A DNA stretch of 64,000 nt from CAWCWN01 sp963799245 (GTDB lineage: Bacteria > Chloroflexota > Ktedonobacteria > Ktedonobacterales > Ktedonobacteraceae). Of this stretch, positions 26,519-35,454 are shown in pieces; the stretch's first letter is position 1; each line of letters starts with the position of its first letter. The stretch spans positions 1,116,001-1,180,000 of the forward strand of contig CAWCWN010000003.1 of assembly GCA_963799245.1 (NCBI GenBank), in the 5' to 3' direction. The notes under the pieces were generated by a model. It had not been told where the DNA came from, ran no database searches, and saw nothing but the letters and a program-made list of their open reading frames with translations. The position numbers and the translations under genes are program-made.

Positions 26519-28000
26519 ATGGCAATGTTCGAAAGCTTATCAAAACGTCTTGAAGGGGTATTTACTAATCTAAGTGGCAAAGGCACACTCACCGAGGCCG
26601 ATGTCAATGAGGCAATGCGCGAGGTGCGTCTCGCTTTACTCGAAGCGGACGTCAGCCTGAAGGTCGTACGCCAATTTGTCGATCGGGTCAAGGAGAAGGC
26701 CATTGGTGCGGATGTACTCGGAAGCCTCTCCCCCGCTCAGCAGGTCCTGTCGATTGTCAATGAGGAACTGGTTGAGATGCTGGGTGGCGCTGAGGGCAAT
26801 ATGAAGCTCGACCTCGGCGGCGCACCTCCCAATGTCATTATGCTGGTTGGCCTGCAGGGTTCCGGTAAGACGACAACCGCAGCCAAGCTCGCGAACTACC
26901 TGCGCAAGCAGGGGCAGCGGCCATTGATGGTCGCCGCCGATATGTATCGTCCAGCCGCTGTGCACCAGCTGCAAACGCTGGGCAAGCAGCTCTCCATTCC
27001 GGTCTATGCAGAGCCGGCGGGAGCGGACCCCGTGGATATCTGCATCAATTCAATTGGCTACGCTCGCGACCAGGCCGCCAGCGTCGTTATTCTGGACACG
27101 GCGGGTCGTCTCAACATCGATGAGCGGATGATGAACGAGGTGACCAACATTCGCGCGCGCGTGCAACCGCGCGAGGTGTTATTAATTGCGGACGCGATGA
27201 CCGGCCAGGAGGCGGTGCGCGTAGCGGACGACTTCAACAGAGCCGTCTCGCTGACAGGCATGATTCTGACCAAGATGGATGGCGACGCGAGGGGCGGTGC
27301 GGCACTCTCCATTCGTTCGGTAACGGGGGTACCGATCAAGTTTATGGCTGTCGGTGAAAAAACTGACGCCCTTGAGCCATTCTACCCAGACCGCCTGGCA
27401 TCACGGATCTTAGGTATGGGCGATGTAATCTCCCTGATCGAGCGTGCGCAGGAGACCATCGATCAAGAAGAAGCGCTCAAGGCCCAGGCTAAACTGCAAC
27501 AGGGGAATTTCGACCTTGAAGACTTTCTTAGTTCCATGCGCCAATTAAAGAAAATGGGACCTTTGCGGCAAGTCATGGAGATGATGCCGGGCTTCAACAA
27601 ACTGGCAGCCATGCCGGAGATGGAAGAGGCCCTGGAAGGCGACCAGATGAAGCATGTCGAGGCTATTGTGCTCTCCATGACCCGGGAAGAGCGGCGTAAT
27701 CCCGACGTCCTCAACGGCAGCCGGCGCAAACGTATTGCCAGGGGTAGTGGTTCCACCGTTCAGGAGGTAAACCAGCTGCTCGAGCAATTCAACGAAATGC
27801 GCACCATGATCCGCCAGATGAGCACTGGCAAAGGCAAATGGGCACAACTGGCACGTCAGTATGGTGGTGGTATGGGTGCGGGCTTGCCGGGAATGCCTGC
27901 GATGCCTGCCCTGCCAAAGGCAGGCGCGGGTGGAAAGAAGACTGGCAAGGCCGCACGTAAAGACAAACGTAAACAAAAAGCCAAAAGTGGAAGGAGATGA
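26519..28000 (+). CDS. ffh: Signal recognition particle GTPase Ffh (SRP54)
   Basis: Ffh binds 4.5S RNA and signal peptides of nascent membrane proteins and docks with FtsY. The 493 residues show the N domain (MFESLSKRLEGVFTNLSGKG), the G domain with G1 GLQGSGKTTTAAKLA, G2 AADMYRPAA, G3 DTAGRLNIDE, G4 TKMDGDARGG, and the Met-rich M domain (MRQLKKMGPLRQVMEMMPGF; GSRRKRIARGSGSTVQEVN). A basic Gly/Lys tail follows. ATG 26519 gives the canonical N-terminus; GTG 26498 would add seven residues. Its stop overlaps an ATG of the L,D-transpeptidase frame, suggesting one transcript. Confidence 0.95.
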   Translation: MAMFESLSKRLEGVFTNLSGKGTLTEADVNEAMREVRLALLEADVSLKVVRQFVDRVKEKAIGADVLGSLSPAQQVLSIVNEELVEMLGGAEGNMKLDLGGAPPNVIMLVGLQGSGKTTTAAKLANYLRKQGQRPLMVAADMYRPAAVHQLQTLGKQLSIPVYAEPAGADPVDICINSIGYARDQAASVVILDTAGRLNIDERMMNEVTNIRARVQPREVLLIADAMTGQEAVRVADDFNRAVSLTGMILTKMDGDARGGAALSIRSVTGVPIKFMAVGEKTDALEPFYPDRLASRILGMGDVISLIERAQETIDQEEALKAQAKLQQGNFDLEDFLSSMRQLKKMGPLRQVMEMMPGFNKLAAMPEMEEALEGDQMKHVEAIVLSMTREERRNPDVLNGSRRKRIARGSGSTVQEVNQLLEQFNEMRTMIRQMSTGKGKWAQLARQYGGGMGAGLPGMPAMPALPKAGAGGKKTGKAARKDKRKQKAKSGRR

Positions 28001-28008
28001 TTCCCTCT

Positions 28009-29712
28009 ATGCGCACAACGCATCCCGTACCTGAGCTTCAGCGGGTGGCGCAGGTTTCACTTGTCATGCTTGTGCTCGGCTTGACTCTCTACATCAGCGC
28101 CTGTGGGGGGGACCCCAGAGTGCAGCAGCAGTCCAATCAGGCAAAAACGCAGCTCAGTCAGTTGCTGCAGCAGGCCCAGCAAGAAGGGGTCCCGACGTCA
28201 GCCCTCGCATCTATCACCAGGCAGGAGCAGCAGCTCAACAGCAGCAGCGCACCTTTTTCTCCTTTTAACGCTCAAAGCGATACAAATTATTATTTTACCC
28301 AGGCCGGCCAGTATGCTAAACTGATGACGCAGACGCAGCAGGTGATCACCACGACTACCAACCAGGACCAGCTGCAGGCTCAGAATGATATACAGGTATT
28401 TCAGCAGGCCCTGGATCGCAGAACCAAGCAACATATCGGCAATTTGCAGCCCTTCAATGCTCAGTATAATAATGCTAAATTGATGATGTCATCGGCAACC
28501 TATCCCAAAGAATATATCCAGGTCAGTCAGCAGGCGCAGAAAGCCATCACGACCCTCGGCGTGATGGGACAGGCCTATACACAGCTTAGCGATTTCAAGA
28601 ATGCCATCGGCCAGATGCAGCAGGCACATATTGACGTAACGGCGATGAACTCCCAGTACACAGGCGATATGCAGGTCTTCGATACTTCGGCGACGACCAG
28701 CGACTTCCAGAACCTCGATACGACGATCAATTCACAGTATCAGCTGGCCGTGGTAAGCTCTATTGCGGCACTGCCCTACGTCAGCACAGCGAAACTCAAT
28801 GAGTTCAAAGCGCAGATCAACATGCTCAAAACCTATGGCATGAGCACGTCCCCTTACCAGTCGCTCTACAATCGCGACCAGGCAGCCATGAACAAGGCCA
28901 GAACGATCAATGATTACCTGGCCTTCTCCAACCGCATCGATGCGGATATGGCCTCCATGCACGATGACCTGGTGCAGGGCGCCTCCAATTACCTGATTGG
29001 CGAACTGGACCGCCAGGCCAATGCCTGGGGTAAAGCGCACCTCTACCATGACAAGGTTGATGGCAACAACTACATCCTCGACTCGGGCTATACGATGAAT
29101 GGCATTGGCTACTGGCTTCAGCGCGAACTGAGCTGGGCCTATGCCCCTTCAGACTTCCAGAGTGTGGTGGCTGATGATAACAACGAGTTCTTCAACTTCC
29201 AGATGATGCAGCAGGACTACAACGACAAGACGCCGTACAGCCGGGTGCACGCGACAGACATGCAGTTGATCAGTCACTATCACCTGACGGGCCAGATCAT
29301 CGTCGTCTCGATGGTTGAGCAGGCCATGCGCATCTACCAGAACGGCAAGCTGGTCAAGTCCTTCCTGGTCACGACCGGCCGCGTGGAGCGGCCCGTATTG
29401 CCAGGTTACTGGACGGTGCAGAATTGCCAGTCGCCGACGCAGTTCAAATCAAGCGATCCTCCGGGTTCGCCGTTCTGGTACCCGCCTACGCCCATCAATT
29501 ATGCGATCCTCTATCACTGGGGCGGCTTCTTTATCCATGACGCCTGGTGGAGAGCGACCGTCGGGCCAGGCACGCAGTTCCCGCATAATGACGCAAGCGG
29601 TACCACCTCCTTTAACTACGATGGCAGCCACGGCTGTGTCAATATGCTGGAGAATGACGCTGCCTGGGTCTATAACAACACCAATTGGAATACACAGATC
29701 GTGATCTATTAA
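28009..29712 (+). CDS. L,D-transpeptidase (YkuD) lipoprotein
   Basis: A 567-residue envelope enzyme. A type II signal peptide (VAQVSLVMLVLGLTLYISAC) ends in an acceptable lipobox ISAC, so it should be anchored outside the membrane. A ~350-residue Gln/Asn-rich helical region follows. The C-terminal YkuD domain begins near GQIIVVSMVEQAMRIYQNGK and contains the catalytic set FFIHDAWWRA ... SHGCVNM with Cys as nucleophile. Such enzymes make 3-3 peptidoglycan cross-links or anchor proteins. ATG 28009 has AAGGAG 12 bases upstream; ATG 27997 has none. A strong terminator follows. Confidence 0.88.
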   Translation: MRTTHPVPELQRVAQVSLVMLVLGLTLYISACGGDPRVQQQSNQAKTQLSQLLQQAQQEGVPTSALASITRQEQQLNSSSAPFSPFNAQSDTNYYFTQAGQYAKLMTQTQQVITTTTNQDQLQAQNDIQVFQQALDRRTKQHIGNLQPFNAQYNNAKLMMSSATYPKEYIQVSQQAQKAITTLGVMGQAYTQLSDFKNAIGQMQQAHIDVTAMNSQYTGDMQVFDTSATTSDFQNLDTTINSQYQLAVVSSIAALPYVSTAKLNEFKAQINMLKTYGMSTSPYQSLYNRDQAAMNKARTINDYLAFSNRIDADMASMHDDLVQGASNYLIGELDRQANAWGKAHLYHDKVDGNNYILDSGYTMNGIGYWLQRELSWAYAPSDFQSVVADDNNEFFNFQMMQQDYNDKTPYSRVHATDMQLISHYHLTGQIIVVSMVEQAMRIYQNGKLVKSFLVTTGRVERPVLPGYWTVQNCQSPTQFKSSDPPGSPFWYPPTPINYAILYHWGGFFIHDAWWRATVGPGTQFPHNDASGTTSFNYDGSHGCVNMLENDAAWVYNNTNWNTQIVIY

Positions 29713-29738
29713 GCAGGTCCTTCCACAACATCATGGCC

Positions 29739-29783
29739 ATGAGTCATCCCGAACGTTTGCAACAAACGTTCGGGATGACTCAT
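29739..29783 (+). terminator. Rho-independent terminator after the L,D-transpeptidase
   Basis: A 21-bp perfect stem (29739-29759 / 29763-29783) with a 3-base CAA loop, followed by ATTTTTG. It lies 27 bases after the stop codon. Confidence 0.9.
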
Positions 29784-29929
29784 ATTTTTGGGCGATCACT
29801 GCAGAGAAATGTAAACATGCCAGACTAGGTCGCTGGGTTATACTTTCTATATGGATGCTCTATGATTGGAAATAGCTCAGCAGCTGGAGATGCGGAAGCG
29901 TTTCTGTCTGAATGTATATGGGTATTTGA

Positions 29930-30859
29930 ATGCTAGAAAAACGAGGCAATTGCTTGAAGAAAATAGGTATCCTGTTTTTCATGCCCGGCGCCATCGTGCT
30001 CGCGTTGATGATGCTCCTCCCTATGAGCGCGCTTGCCACGTCTACAAATGCTCTGACTGGCAGGCGCAGCATGCCTAAAATAAACAGGGTCCACTACCTC
30101 AGGCCGTCATCGTATGCAGCAGGTGATGCCAGCCAGAACCTTGCATACAATAATGGACCCGTCATGGCGGGCACGGCAAAGGTGTATGTGATATTCTGGG
30201 AGCCACAGGAATCCTTCGTGAGCTCCCACTATAACAGCTTGATCCTGCGGTATTTCCGCGATGTCGGCGGCACGGGGTTATATAACAATAATATCCAGTA
30301 TAACGATACGGCTGGCGCAGCTCCAGATAGCGCCCGCCTGGCAGGGTCGTGGGTCGATGCGTCTCCCTATCCGTCCAGCACGCTGCAAGATAGCGATGTA
30401 CAGGCGGAGGTCAGCCGCGCGCGGCGTACAAACGGCTGGGCAGCCGCTATCACACATGTTTTCTTTGTGTTTACGGCGCAAAATGAGGTGATTTGCAGCG
30501 GCCCGGCGTGCAGTTTCACCACATTTTGTGGTTACCACAGCGCCTTTGGCAGCAACAGCATTTACGCCGCGGTGCCCTACGTAAGCGGCGTGCAGGGCTG
30601 CGAGACGCCCTCCAGCCCCAACCATGATGATGCGGATAGCGCCATCAACATCGCGTCGCACGAGCAAATGGAGGCAGCGACAGATCCGCTCCTCAATGCC
30701 TGGACAGACTCCACAGGCATGGAGATCGGGGATAAATGCGCCTTCAATTTTGCGGCCACCAGAAGCAACGGCGCCGACGTCAACTGGGATGGAGATCCCT
30801 ACATCATCCAGAAAGAATGGGACAATACCCGGGGTACCTGCGCCATTAAAGGTCCATAG
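29930..30859 (+). CDS. Secreted PHI-1/EXORDIUM-like protein
   Basis: A 309-residue exported protein. A signal peptide (LKKIGILFFMPGAIVLALMM ... SALA) is followed by mature sequence with the phosphate-induced-protein pattern: NNGPVMAGTAKVYVIFWEP, ILRYFRDVGGTGLYNN, a cysteine cluster (CSGPACSFTTFCGYHSAFG) and IASHEQMEAATDPLLNAW. The HExxEAxTDP segment is also seen in plant EXORDIUM/PHI-1 proteins; whether it binds metal is not known. It carries paired cysteines, fitting an extracellular location. A TTG at 29954 with GAGG upstream is an alternative, perhaps better, start. Confidence 0.75.
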   Translation: MLEKRGNCLKKIGILFFMPGAIVLALMMLLPMSALATSTNALTGRRSMPKINRVHYLRPSSYAAGDASQNLAYNNGPVMAGTAKVYVIFWEPQESFVSSHYNSLILRYFRDVGGTGLYNNNIQYNDTAGAAPDSARLAGSWVDASPYPSSTLQDSDVQAEVSRARRTNGWAAAITHVFFVFTAQNEVICSGPACSFTTFCGYHSAFGSNSIYAAVPYVSGVQGCETPSSPNHDDADSAINIASHEQMEAATDPLLNAWTDSTGMEIGDKCAFNFAATRSNGADVNWDGDPYIIQKEWDNTRGTCAIKGP

Positions 30860-30874
30860 CCAGCCAGCCAGCCC

Positions 30875-30904
30875 TTGACAGCATACGTACAATTGTACTA
30901 CTGT
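30875..30904 (+). promoter_or_regulatory. Promoter with 12-bp operator-like palindrome in the spacer
   Basis: TTGACA (30875-30880), 18-base spacer, TACTGT (30899-30904). The spacer holds the perfect palindrome GTACAATTGTAC (30887-30898), a placement suited to a repressor or MerR-type activator. It drives the zinc-ribbon kinase gene whose ATG is at 30936. Confidence 0.55.
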
Positions 30905-30935
30905 ACAGTGCTTACTTCAGCTGGGGAAAAGATGC

Positions 30936-31940
30936 ATGGCGCAGTCTGCGACGTTTTTCTGTGACACCTGTGGGGCCGCTAATCGCATGCAAGCCCTTTT
31001 TTGCTGCGCCTGTGGGCATCCTCTGCAAACACCCCGGACTACTCCTTCCCAGGCGAGCCAGCAGCAGACGCACACCGGCCTGCTTGTTGCGCGACATATG
31101 CTCAAGCAGCGCTATAGCATCCTGGGACAGATCGGCAAGGGAGGCTTTGGGGCAGTCTATAAAGCGGCGGATACCCAGTTCGGGGATCGACTGCTGGCGA
31201 TCAAAGAGATGAGCCAGAGCAACCTGAAGCCAAACGAACTCCTCGAGGCAAGCCAGGCCTTCAAACGAGAAGCATTTCTGCTGGCAGGTCTTACTCACCC
31301 TAACCTGCCGCGCATCTATGAGCAATTCAGCGCAGCGGGCCGCTGGTACCTGGTGATGGACTACATCGAGGGGGATACCCTGGAGGTCCAGTTGGACAGG
31401 GCTGGCGGCAAGCTAGCGCTCGAGAAGGTTCTTGCCATTGGCCTGCAGCTCTGCGCGGTGCTTGACTATCTGCACACCCGCCAACCGCCGATCGTCTTTC
31501 GCGATATCAAACCCGCCAATGTAATGCTGGCGGAGGGGGAACACGTCTATTTGATCGACTTTGGCATCGCCCGGCACTTCAAGCCAGGTCAGGCAAAGGA
31601 TACAGCGGCCCTGGGCTCATCAGGATACGCGGCCCCGGAACAATATGGCAAGATGCAGACCACCCCCCGCACAGATATCTATGCGTTGGGCGCTACACTG
31701 CACCAGCTGATCTCGGGTGACGACCCCACCGACACGCCTTTTCATTTCGCGCCCCTGCAACTTCAGCCGCCGCTGCCAGAGCTGGCGGCGCTGATTACAC
31801 AGATGCTGGAGATCGATATCAGTAGAAGGCCTGCCAGCATCACAGAGGTCAAGAAAAATTACAGGCCATCAGCGCAGCATATACGCTCGCTCAGACGCAT
31901 CGCTTGCAGGCCGCCCTGCCGCCTGGCTACCAGGTTGTAG
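30936..31940 (+). CDS. Zinc-ribbon Ser/Thr protein kinase, N-terminal part of a kinase-WD40 protein
   Basis: Residues 9-26 form a zinc ribbon (CDTC ... CCAC). The kinase domain follows with GKGGFGAVYKA, AIKEM, IDFGIARHF, GYAAPEQYG and a catalytic loop FRDIKPAN in which the usual His of HRD is Phe, seen in many kinases of this phylum. The family-like frame ends near ITEVKK (about 31857); the last ~28 residues are out-of-frame. The -1 frame continues VKKKLQAISAAYTLAQTHRL directly into the WD40 gene. One base is missing in AAGAAAAATT relative to an uninterrupted gene. The intact protein would be ~660 residues and soluble. Confidence 0.8.
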   Translation: MAQSATFFCDTCGAANRMQALFCCACGHPLQTPRTTPSQASQQQTHTGLLVARHMLKQRYSILGQIGKGGFGAVYKAADTQFGDRLLAIKEMSQSNLKPNELLEASQAFKREAFLLAGLTHPNLPRIYEQFSAAGRWYLVMDYIEGDTLEVQLDRAGGKLALEKVLAIGLQLCAVLDYLHTRQPPIVFRDIKPANVMLAEGEHVYLIDFGIARHFKPGQAKDTAALGSSGYAAPEQYGKMQTTPRTDIYALGATLHQLISGDDPTDTPFHFAPLQLQPPLPELAALITQMLEIDISRRPASITEVKKNYRPSAQHIRSLRRIACRPPCRLATRL

Positions 31941-32923
31941 GAGCAGGAGGAGGGGGGCTCGCGCGCTCGCAGCACACCAACCCGGCGCAGCCACAAAAAA
32001 ACACGCTCTTTATCTGCAGTGGCCACACCAGCAGGGTCACGGCCGTCGCCTGGTCCCCTTCGGGCAAGCAGCTGATCTCGGCCAGTTATGACAAAACCGT
32101 GCGCCTGTGGGATGCCAGCGGGGGACAGGCTGGCAGCGCACTGCACATTTTGCGCCATCACAGCGCGCGGGTGAACACCGTCGCCTGGTCGCCGGACGGT
32201 ACGCGCATCGCCTCAGGCGCTGATGATGGACTGGTGCATATCTGGGACGTCGCCAGCGGGCAGGTTAGCTTTACCTTTGCCCGCCACGCGGGCAAAGTAA
32301 TAACGCTGGCATGGTCACCCGATGGCGCACGCATCGCCTCCGCAGGCACTGATAAGATGGTTCAGGTCTGGGAGGTAAGTGCTGGACGCGTGCTTTTTAC
32401 CTATCGGGATCACGTGCAGCAAGTCACTTGCCTGGCATGGTCGCCGGACGGCAAGCGCATCGCCTCGGGCAGCAGCGATAAGACGGTGCGCATCTGGGAG
32501 CCGCTAAAAAATAGCCGGACCAATTTTTTCACTTCGCTTTTTGCAGCGAACGAACGGCCCTTGATCTACAGAGGCCATACCCATAAAATTTCCGCCGTAG
32601 CATGGTCGCCCGATGGCAGGCGCATTGCCTCTAGCAGCGACAAGACTATGCACGTCTGGGACAGCACCAACCGTAGATTGAGCTTTCTCTATCGCAACCC
32701 TTCCTCTGCTATGAACGCCGTAGCATGGTCATTCGACAGCCGCTACCTGGCCGCGGCCAGCAATGACAGAACTGTACAGGTCTGGGATGCCATTACCCGC
32801 AATCTCCTTTCCACCTACCTGGGCCACAGCGGCTACGTGACCACCGTCAGCTGGTCGCCCGACCGCGGGCGGATCGCTTCAGGGGGGGTCGACCGCACCA
32901 TCCAGGTGTGGCAACCCCTGTAA
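31904..32923 (+). CDS. Seven-bladed WD40 propeller, C-terminal part of the kinase
   Basis: Seven WD40 repeats are recognisable, each with the core (V/L)xWSPDGxRIASGSxDxxVxVW, from GHTSRVTAVAWSPSGKQLIS to GHSGYVTTVSWSPDRGRIAS. They would close one beta-propeller for protein binding. The ATG at 31904 lies inside the linker and has no ribosome site; sequence homologous to a kinase-propeller linker extends upstream in this frame to about 31860. It is therefore most likely the second half of the preceding kinase, separated by a one-base indel, rather than an independent gene. Confidence 0.8.
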   Translation: MQAALPPGYQVVGAGGGGLARSQHTNPAQPQKNTLFICSGHTSRVTAVAWSPSGKQLISASYDKTVRLWDASGGQAGSALHILRHHSARVNTVAWSPDGTRIASGADDGLVHIWDVASGQVSFTFARHAGKVITLAWSPDGARIASAGTDKMVQVWEVSAGRVLFTYRDHVQQVTCLAWSPDGKRIASGSSDKTVRIWEPLKNSRTNFFTSLFAANERPLIYRGHTHKISAVAWSPDGRRIASSSDKTMHVWDSTNRRLSFLYRNPSSAMNAVAWSFDSRYLAAASNDRTVQVWDAITRNLLSTYLGHSGYVTTVSWSPDRGRIASGGVDRTIQVWQPL

Positions 32924-33050
32924 GCCGGGAAAAAAGCGCCGCCACGTCGCGCGCGTACAATCACCCCTTGCGTTACGGCTTGCTGATATGCTACCACTAT
33001 AATGATATGGCTGCGAGATGGAGAGATACTATAGATGTGATAGGAGAAGT

Positions 33051-34211
33051 ATGCCCGTGAAATTTGATCTCGATGAAGAGCAATCAGACATTCGCGACAT
33101 GGTACGTCGCTTCACCGAGCAACACATCGTTCCCTATGCCGGGCTCTGGGACGAAAATAACTATTTCCCGCGTGAAATCTATACCCAGATGGCCGAACTG
33201 GGGTTGATGGGCCTTTCAACACCTGAGGAGTATGGCGGAAGTGATCTGAGCCGCCTCTGCGGGGCGCTGATCTATGAAGAACTGGCAAAAGGGGATATGG
33301 CAACCGCGGTTGGCCTTGCGGTGCATAATATGGTCACCTCTTCGATCGCACGTTTTGGCGACGAGGAGCAGCGCCAGCGCTGGGTGAGCAGGTTGGCAGC
33401 CGGCGAATTGCTGGGAGCATTTTCGCTGAGCGAGGCCGCAGCTGGATCTGACGCGGCCGGCCTGCAATGCAAGGCCGAACAGCATGATGGAGGCTATATA
33501 TTGAATGGAGCAAAGCTATGGGTAACAAACGGGGGTGAGGCCGAAATTTATTTACTGCTGGCTCGCACAGCTGCCGGTAGAGGATCAGGAGGTATCTCAT
33601 GCTTTGTGGTTGAAAAAGGCGTGGCGGGCTTTACATTTGGCAAAAACGAGCGCAAGATGGGCCTGCATTCGTCACCCACGCGAGAATTGATTTTTGAGGA
33701 CTGCCTGCTCCCAGCCAACCATCTGTTGGGTACAGAGGGCGAGGGCTTTAAAATTGCGCTCATGTCCCTGGATGGAGGCCGCATCAATATTGGAGCAGTA
33801 GCCATTGGCGTGGCGCAGGCAGCATTTGCAGTGGCCCGCAACTACGCGCGTGAGCGCGAACAATTTGGTCACCCCATCGCCGCTTTCCAGGGCATCCAAT
33901 TTATGCTGGCCGATATGGCGATGAAGATCGAGGCGGCGCGCCTGCTCGTCTATGAAGCTGCGTACCGGCTTGACCAGGGGCAGAGCGCTGCCATGTACGC
34001 CTCCATGGCCAAGTGTTTTGCAAGTGACACCGCCATGGAGGTGACGACAAATGCCGTACAGGTACTCGGAGGAGCGGGATATGTGCGCGATTATCCCGTG
34101 GAGCGGTACATGCGCGATGTGAAGGTGGCGCAGATTTTCGAGGGTACCAATCAGATTCAACGCATTGTGATCGCCCGTGCGCTACTGGGTAGACTGAGCC
34201 AGGGTGAGTAG
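33051..34211 (+). CDS. Acyl-CoA dehydrogenase
   Basis: A 386-residue FAD flavoenzyme that oxidises acyl-CoA to enoyl-CoA and passes electrons to ETF. Family marks: GLMGLSTPEEYGGSD, GAFSLSEAAAGSDAAG, GAKLWVTNGGEA, YARERQFG-type (YAREREQFGHPIAAFQGIQF), GGAGYVRDYPVERYMRDVKV and the catalytic Glu in IFEGTNQIQR. The start ATG 33051 has AGGAGA 4 bases upstream, better than ATG 33018. A TATAAT box occurs at 32998. The exact chain length or branched-chain preference cannot be assigned. Monocistronic and convergent with the hydrolase-like gene. Confidence 0.92.
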   Translation: MPVKFDLDEEQSDIRDMVRRFTEQHIVPYAGLWDENNYFPREIYTQMAELGLMGLSTPEEYGGSDLSRLCGALIYEELAKGDMATAVGLAVHNMVTSSIARFGDEEQRQRWVSRLAAGELLGAFSLSEAAAGSDAAGLQCKAEQHDGGYILNGAKLWVTNGGEAEIYLLLARTAAGRGSGGISCFVVEKGVAGFTFGKNERKMGLHSSPTRELIFEDCLLPANHLLGTEGEGFKIALMSLDGGRINIGAVAIGVAQAAFAVARNYAREREQFGHPIAAFQGIQFMLADMAMKIEAARLLVYEAAYRLDQGQSAAMYASMAKCFASDTAMEVTTNAVQVLGGAGYVRDYPVERYMRDVKVAQIFEGTNQIQRIVIARALLGRLSQGE

Positions 34212-34256
34212 CCGCTTCTGACCACGCTGCTCGCCCTGGCACATCTGTCGCTCAAG

Positions 34257-35228
34257 CTAGCGATTGACAGCAGCGCCGGCGAACTCATTTACCAGACCAT
34301 TGAATGCCGTGGACTGCTCATCCTGCGGCTGCTGATAGCACTTGTCGATAATGCGAACATCGATGCTTGCATTGACACGCTTAAAGGCATCCCTGGCCTC
34401 GGATGGCGTCAACGGATCCTCACGGCCCCAGACGGCGGCCACCGGCATCTGCAGGCGCGCCAGGGCCTCGTGAACATCCATCGTCAAATAGTTACTGAGG
34501 AAGGAGGCCAGGGCGAAGCGGCTATTGGGTTGATGGGCGCTGGTAAAGATATACTCTACCAATTCATCGCTGATCAGGCTGGGGTTATGATAACCCTGAC
34601 GATCATAATAGCTGCGAATGGCCCTGCGCGTTGTGAGCATATTATAGGTAAATTGCCCGAGCACCGGCAAACGCAGGGCCGCTTTCCAGACGGCATTCAA
34701 GGGACCGCTTGTCTGTTCTTGCAATATGCTCGCAGGAGGCGTGACGAGGACTAGGCGCTCAAAGAGTTGCGGCCGGCGATAAGCCTCCGCGATGACAAAG
34801 GCGCAGGTGATGCCATGCGCAACAACGATCGCCGGTTTCGCGATGACCTCGCGCATAAAATCGCCGATCAGGTCGGTAAAGGTTTCAGCGCTGTAGTCTA
34901 TGGCCGGCCGGTCCGAGAGACCGAACCCCAGCAGGTCGATGGCATAGACACGGAAGCGCGCAGCAAGCGCGTCGATATTCCTCCGCCACTCATACGAAGA
35001 GGCGCCAGGTCCAAAACTATGAATCAGCAGCAGCGGCTTAGCGTTTTTATCACCTTTGACCTCATAAAACATGTCGCCATATTTCCATGGATAGCGGCGC
35101 TCTTCACCAGAGAGCACCGTATCGAGCTCACCGACCATCGCTTCCATAATTTTGTTGACCACGCTGAGTGTGCTCATAGCACCCCCGACCACCAGACCCG
35201 TCGTAAGTATTTTACCTGTCAATTTCAT
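34257..35228 (-). CDS. Alpha/beta-hydrolase fold protein with degenerate active site
   Basis: A 323-residue alpha/beta-hydrolase-fold protein with an N-terminal hydrophobic segment (GKILTTGLVVGGAMSTLSVV) that may anchor it. The oxyanion region LLLIHSFGPGASSYEWRRNI and the strand YAIDLLGFGLSDRP are normal. At the nucleophile elbow, where GHSxGG is expected, it reads VVAHGITCAF, replacing Ser by Gly. The C-terminal catalytic His block reads DKCYQQPQDEQ without His. Asp in VWGREDPLTP remains. Unless another residue serves, it is probably not a hydrolase. The ATG at 35228 has AGGAGAAGAG upstream; a longer frame to 35375 lacks support. Confidence 0.75.
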   Translation of the reverse strand: MKLTGKILTTGLVVGGAMSTLSVVNKIMEAMVGELDTVLSGEERRYPWKYGDMFYEVKGDKNAKPLLLIHSFGPGASSYEWRRNIDALAARFRVYAIDLLGFGLSDRPAIDYSAETFTDLIGDFMREVIAKPAIVVAHGITCAFVIAEAYRRPQLFERLVLVTPPASILQEQTSGPLNAVWKAALRLPVLGQFTYNMLTTRRAIRSYYDRQGYHNPSLISDELVEYIFTSAHQPNSRFALASFLSNYLTMDVHEALARLQMPVAAVWGREDPLTPSEARDAFKRVNASIDVRIIDKCYQQPQDEQSTAFNGLVNEFAGAAVNR

Positions 35229-35393
35229 AGCTTCTCTTCTCCTGTAGCCAGTATATCCATATACTATCCGCTTGCTGCTAACACTGCCGCGCCCGCCAAG
35301 CTGCACTACACCCCAGCTATGCCCACGTGCGCGCGGCCCAACGAGTAATATATCATGTCTGGAGAGGCCTGGCAAACTATGCGCGCAAACGCA

Positions 35394-35422
35394 TTGACAA
35401 TTTCAATTGAAAACGTTACTCT
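35394..35422 (+). promoter_or_regulatory. Sigma70-type promoter of psuG
   Basis: TTGACA (35394-35399), 17-base spacer, TACTCT (35417-35422); the psuG GTG start is 33 bases downstream. Confidence 0.65.
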
Positions 35423-35454
35423 GAGCACAGAAAAAGGTCTTACTGAGAAGAAGT

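Noticed and set aside
31850..31866. Programmed -1 frameshift between kinase and WD40 parts
   Set aside because: The local sequence is not a canonical X-XXY-YYZ slippery site, so a simple indel is more likely.
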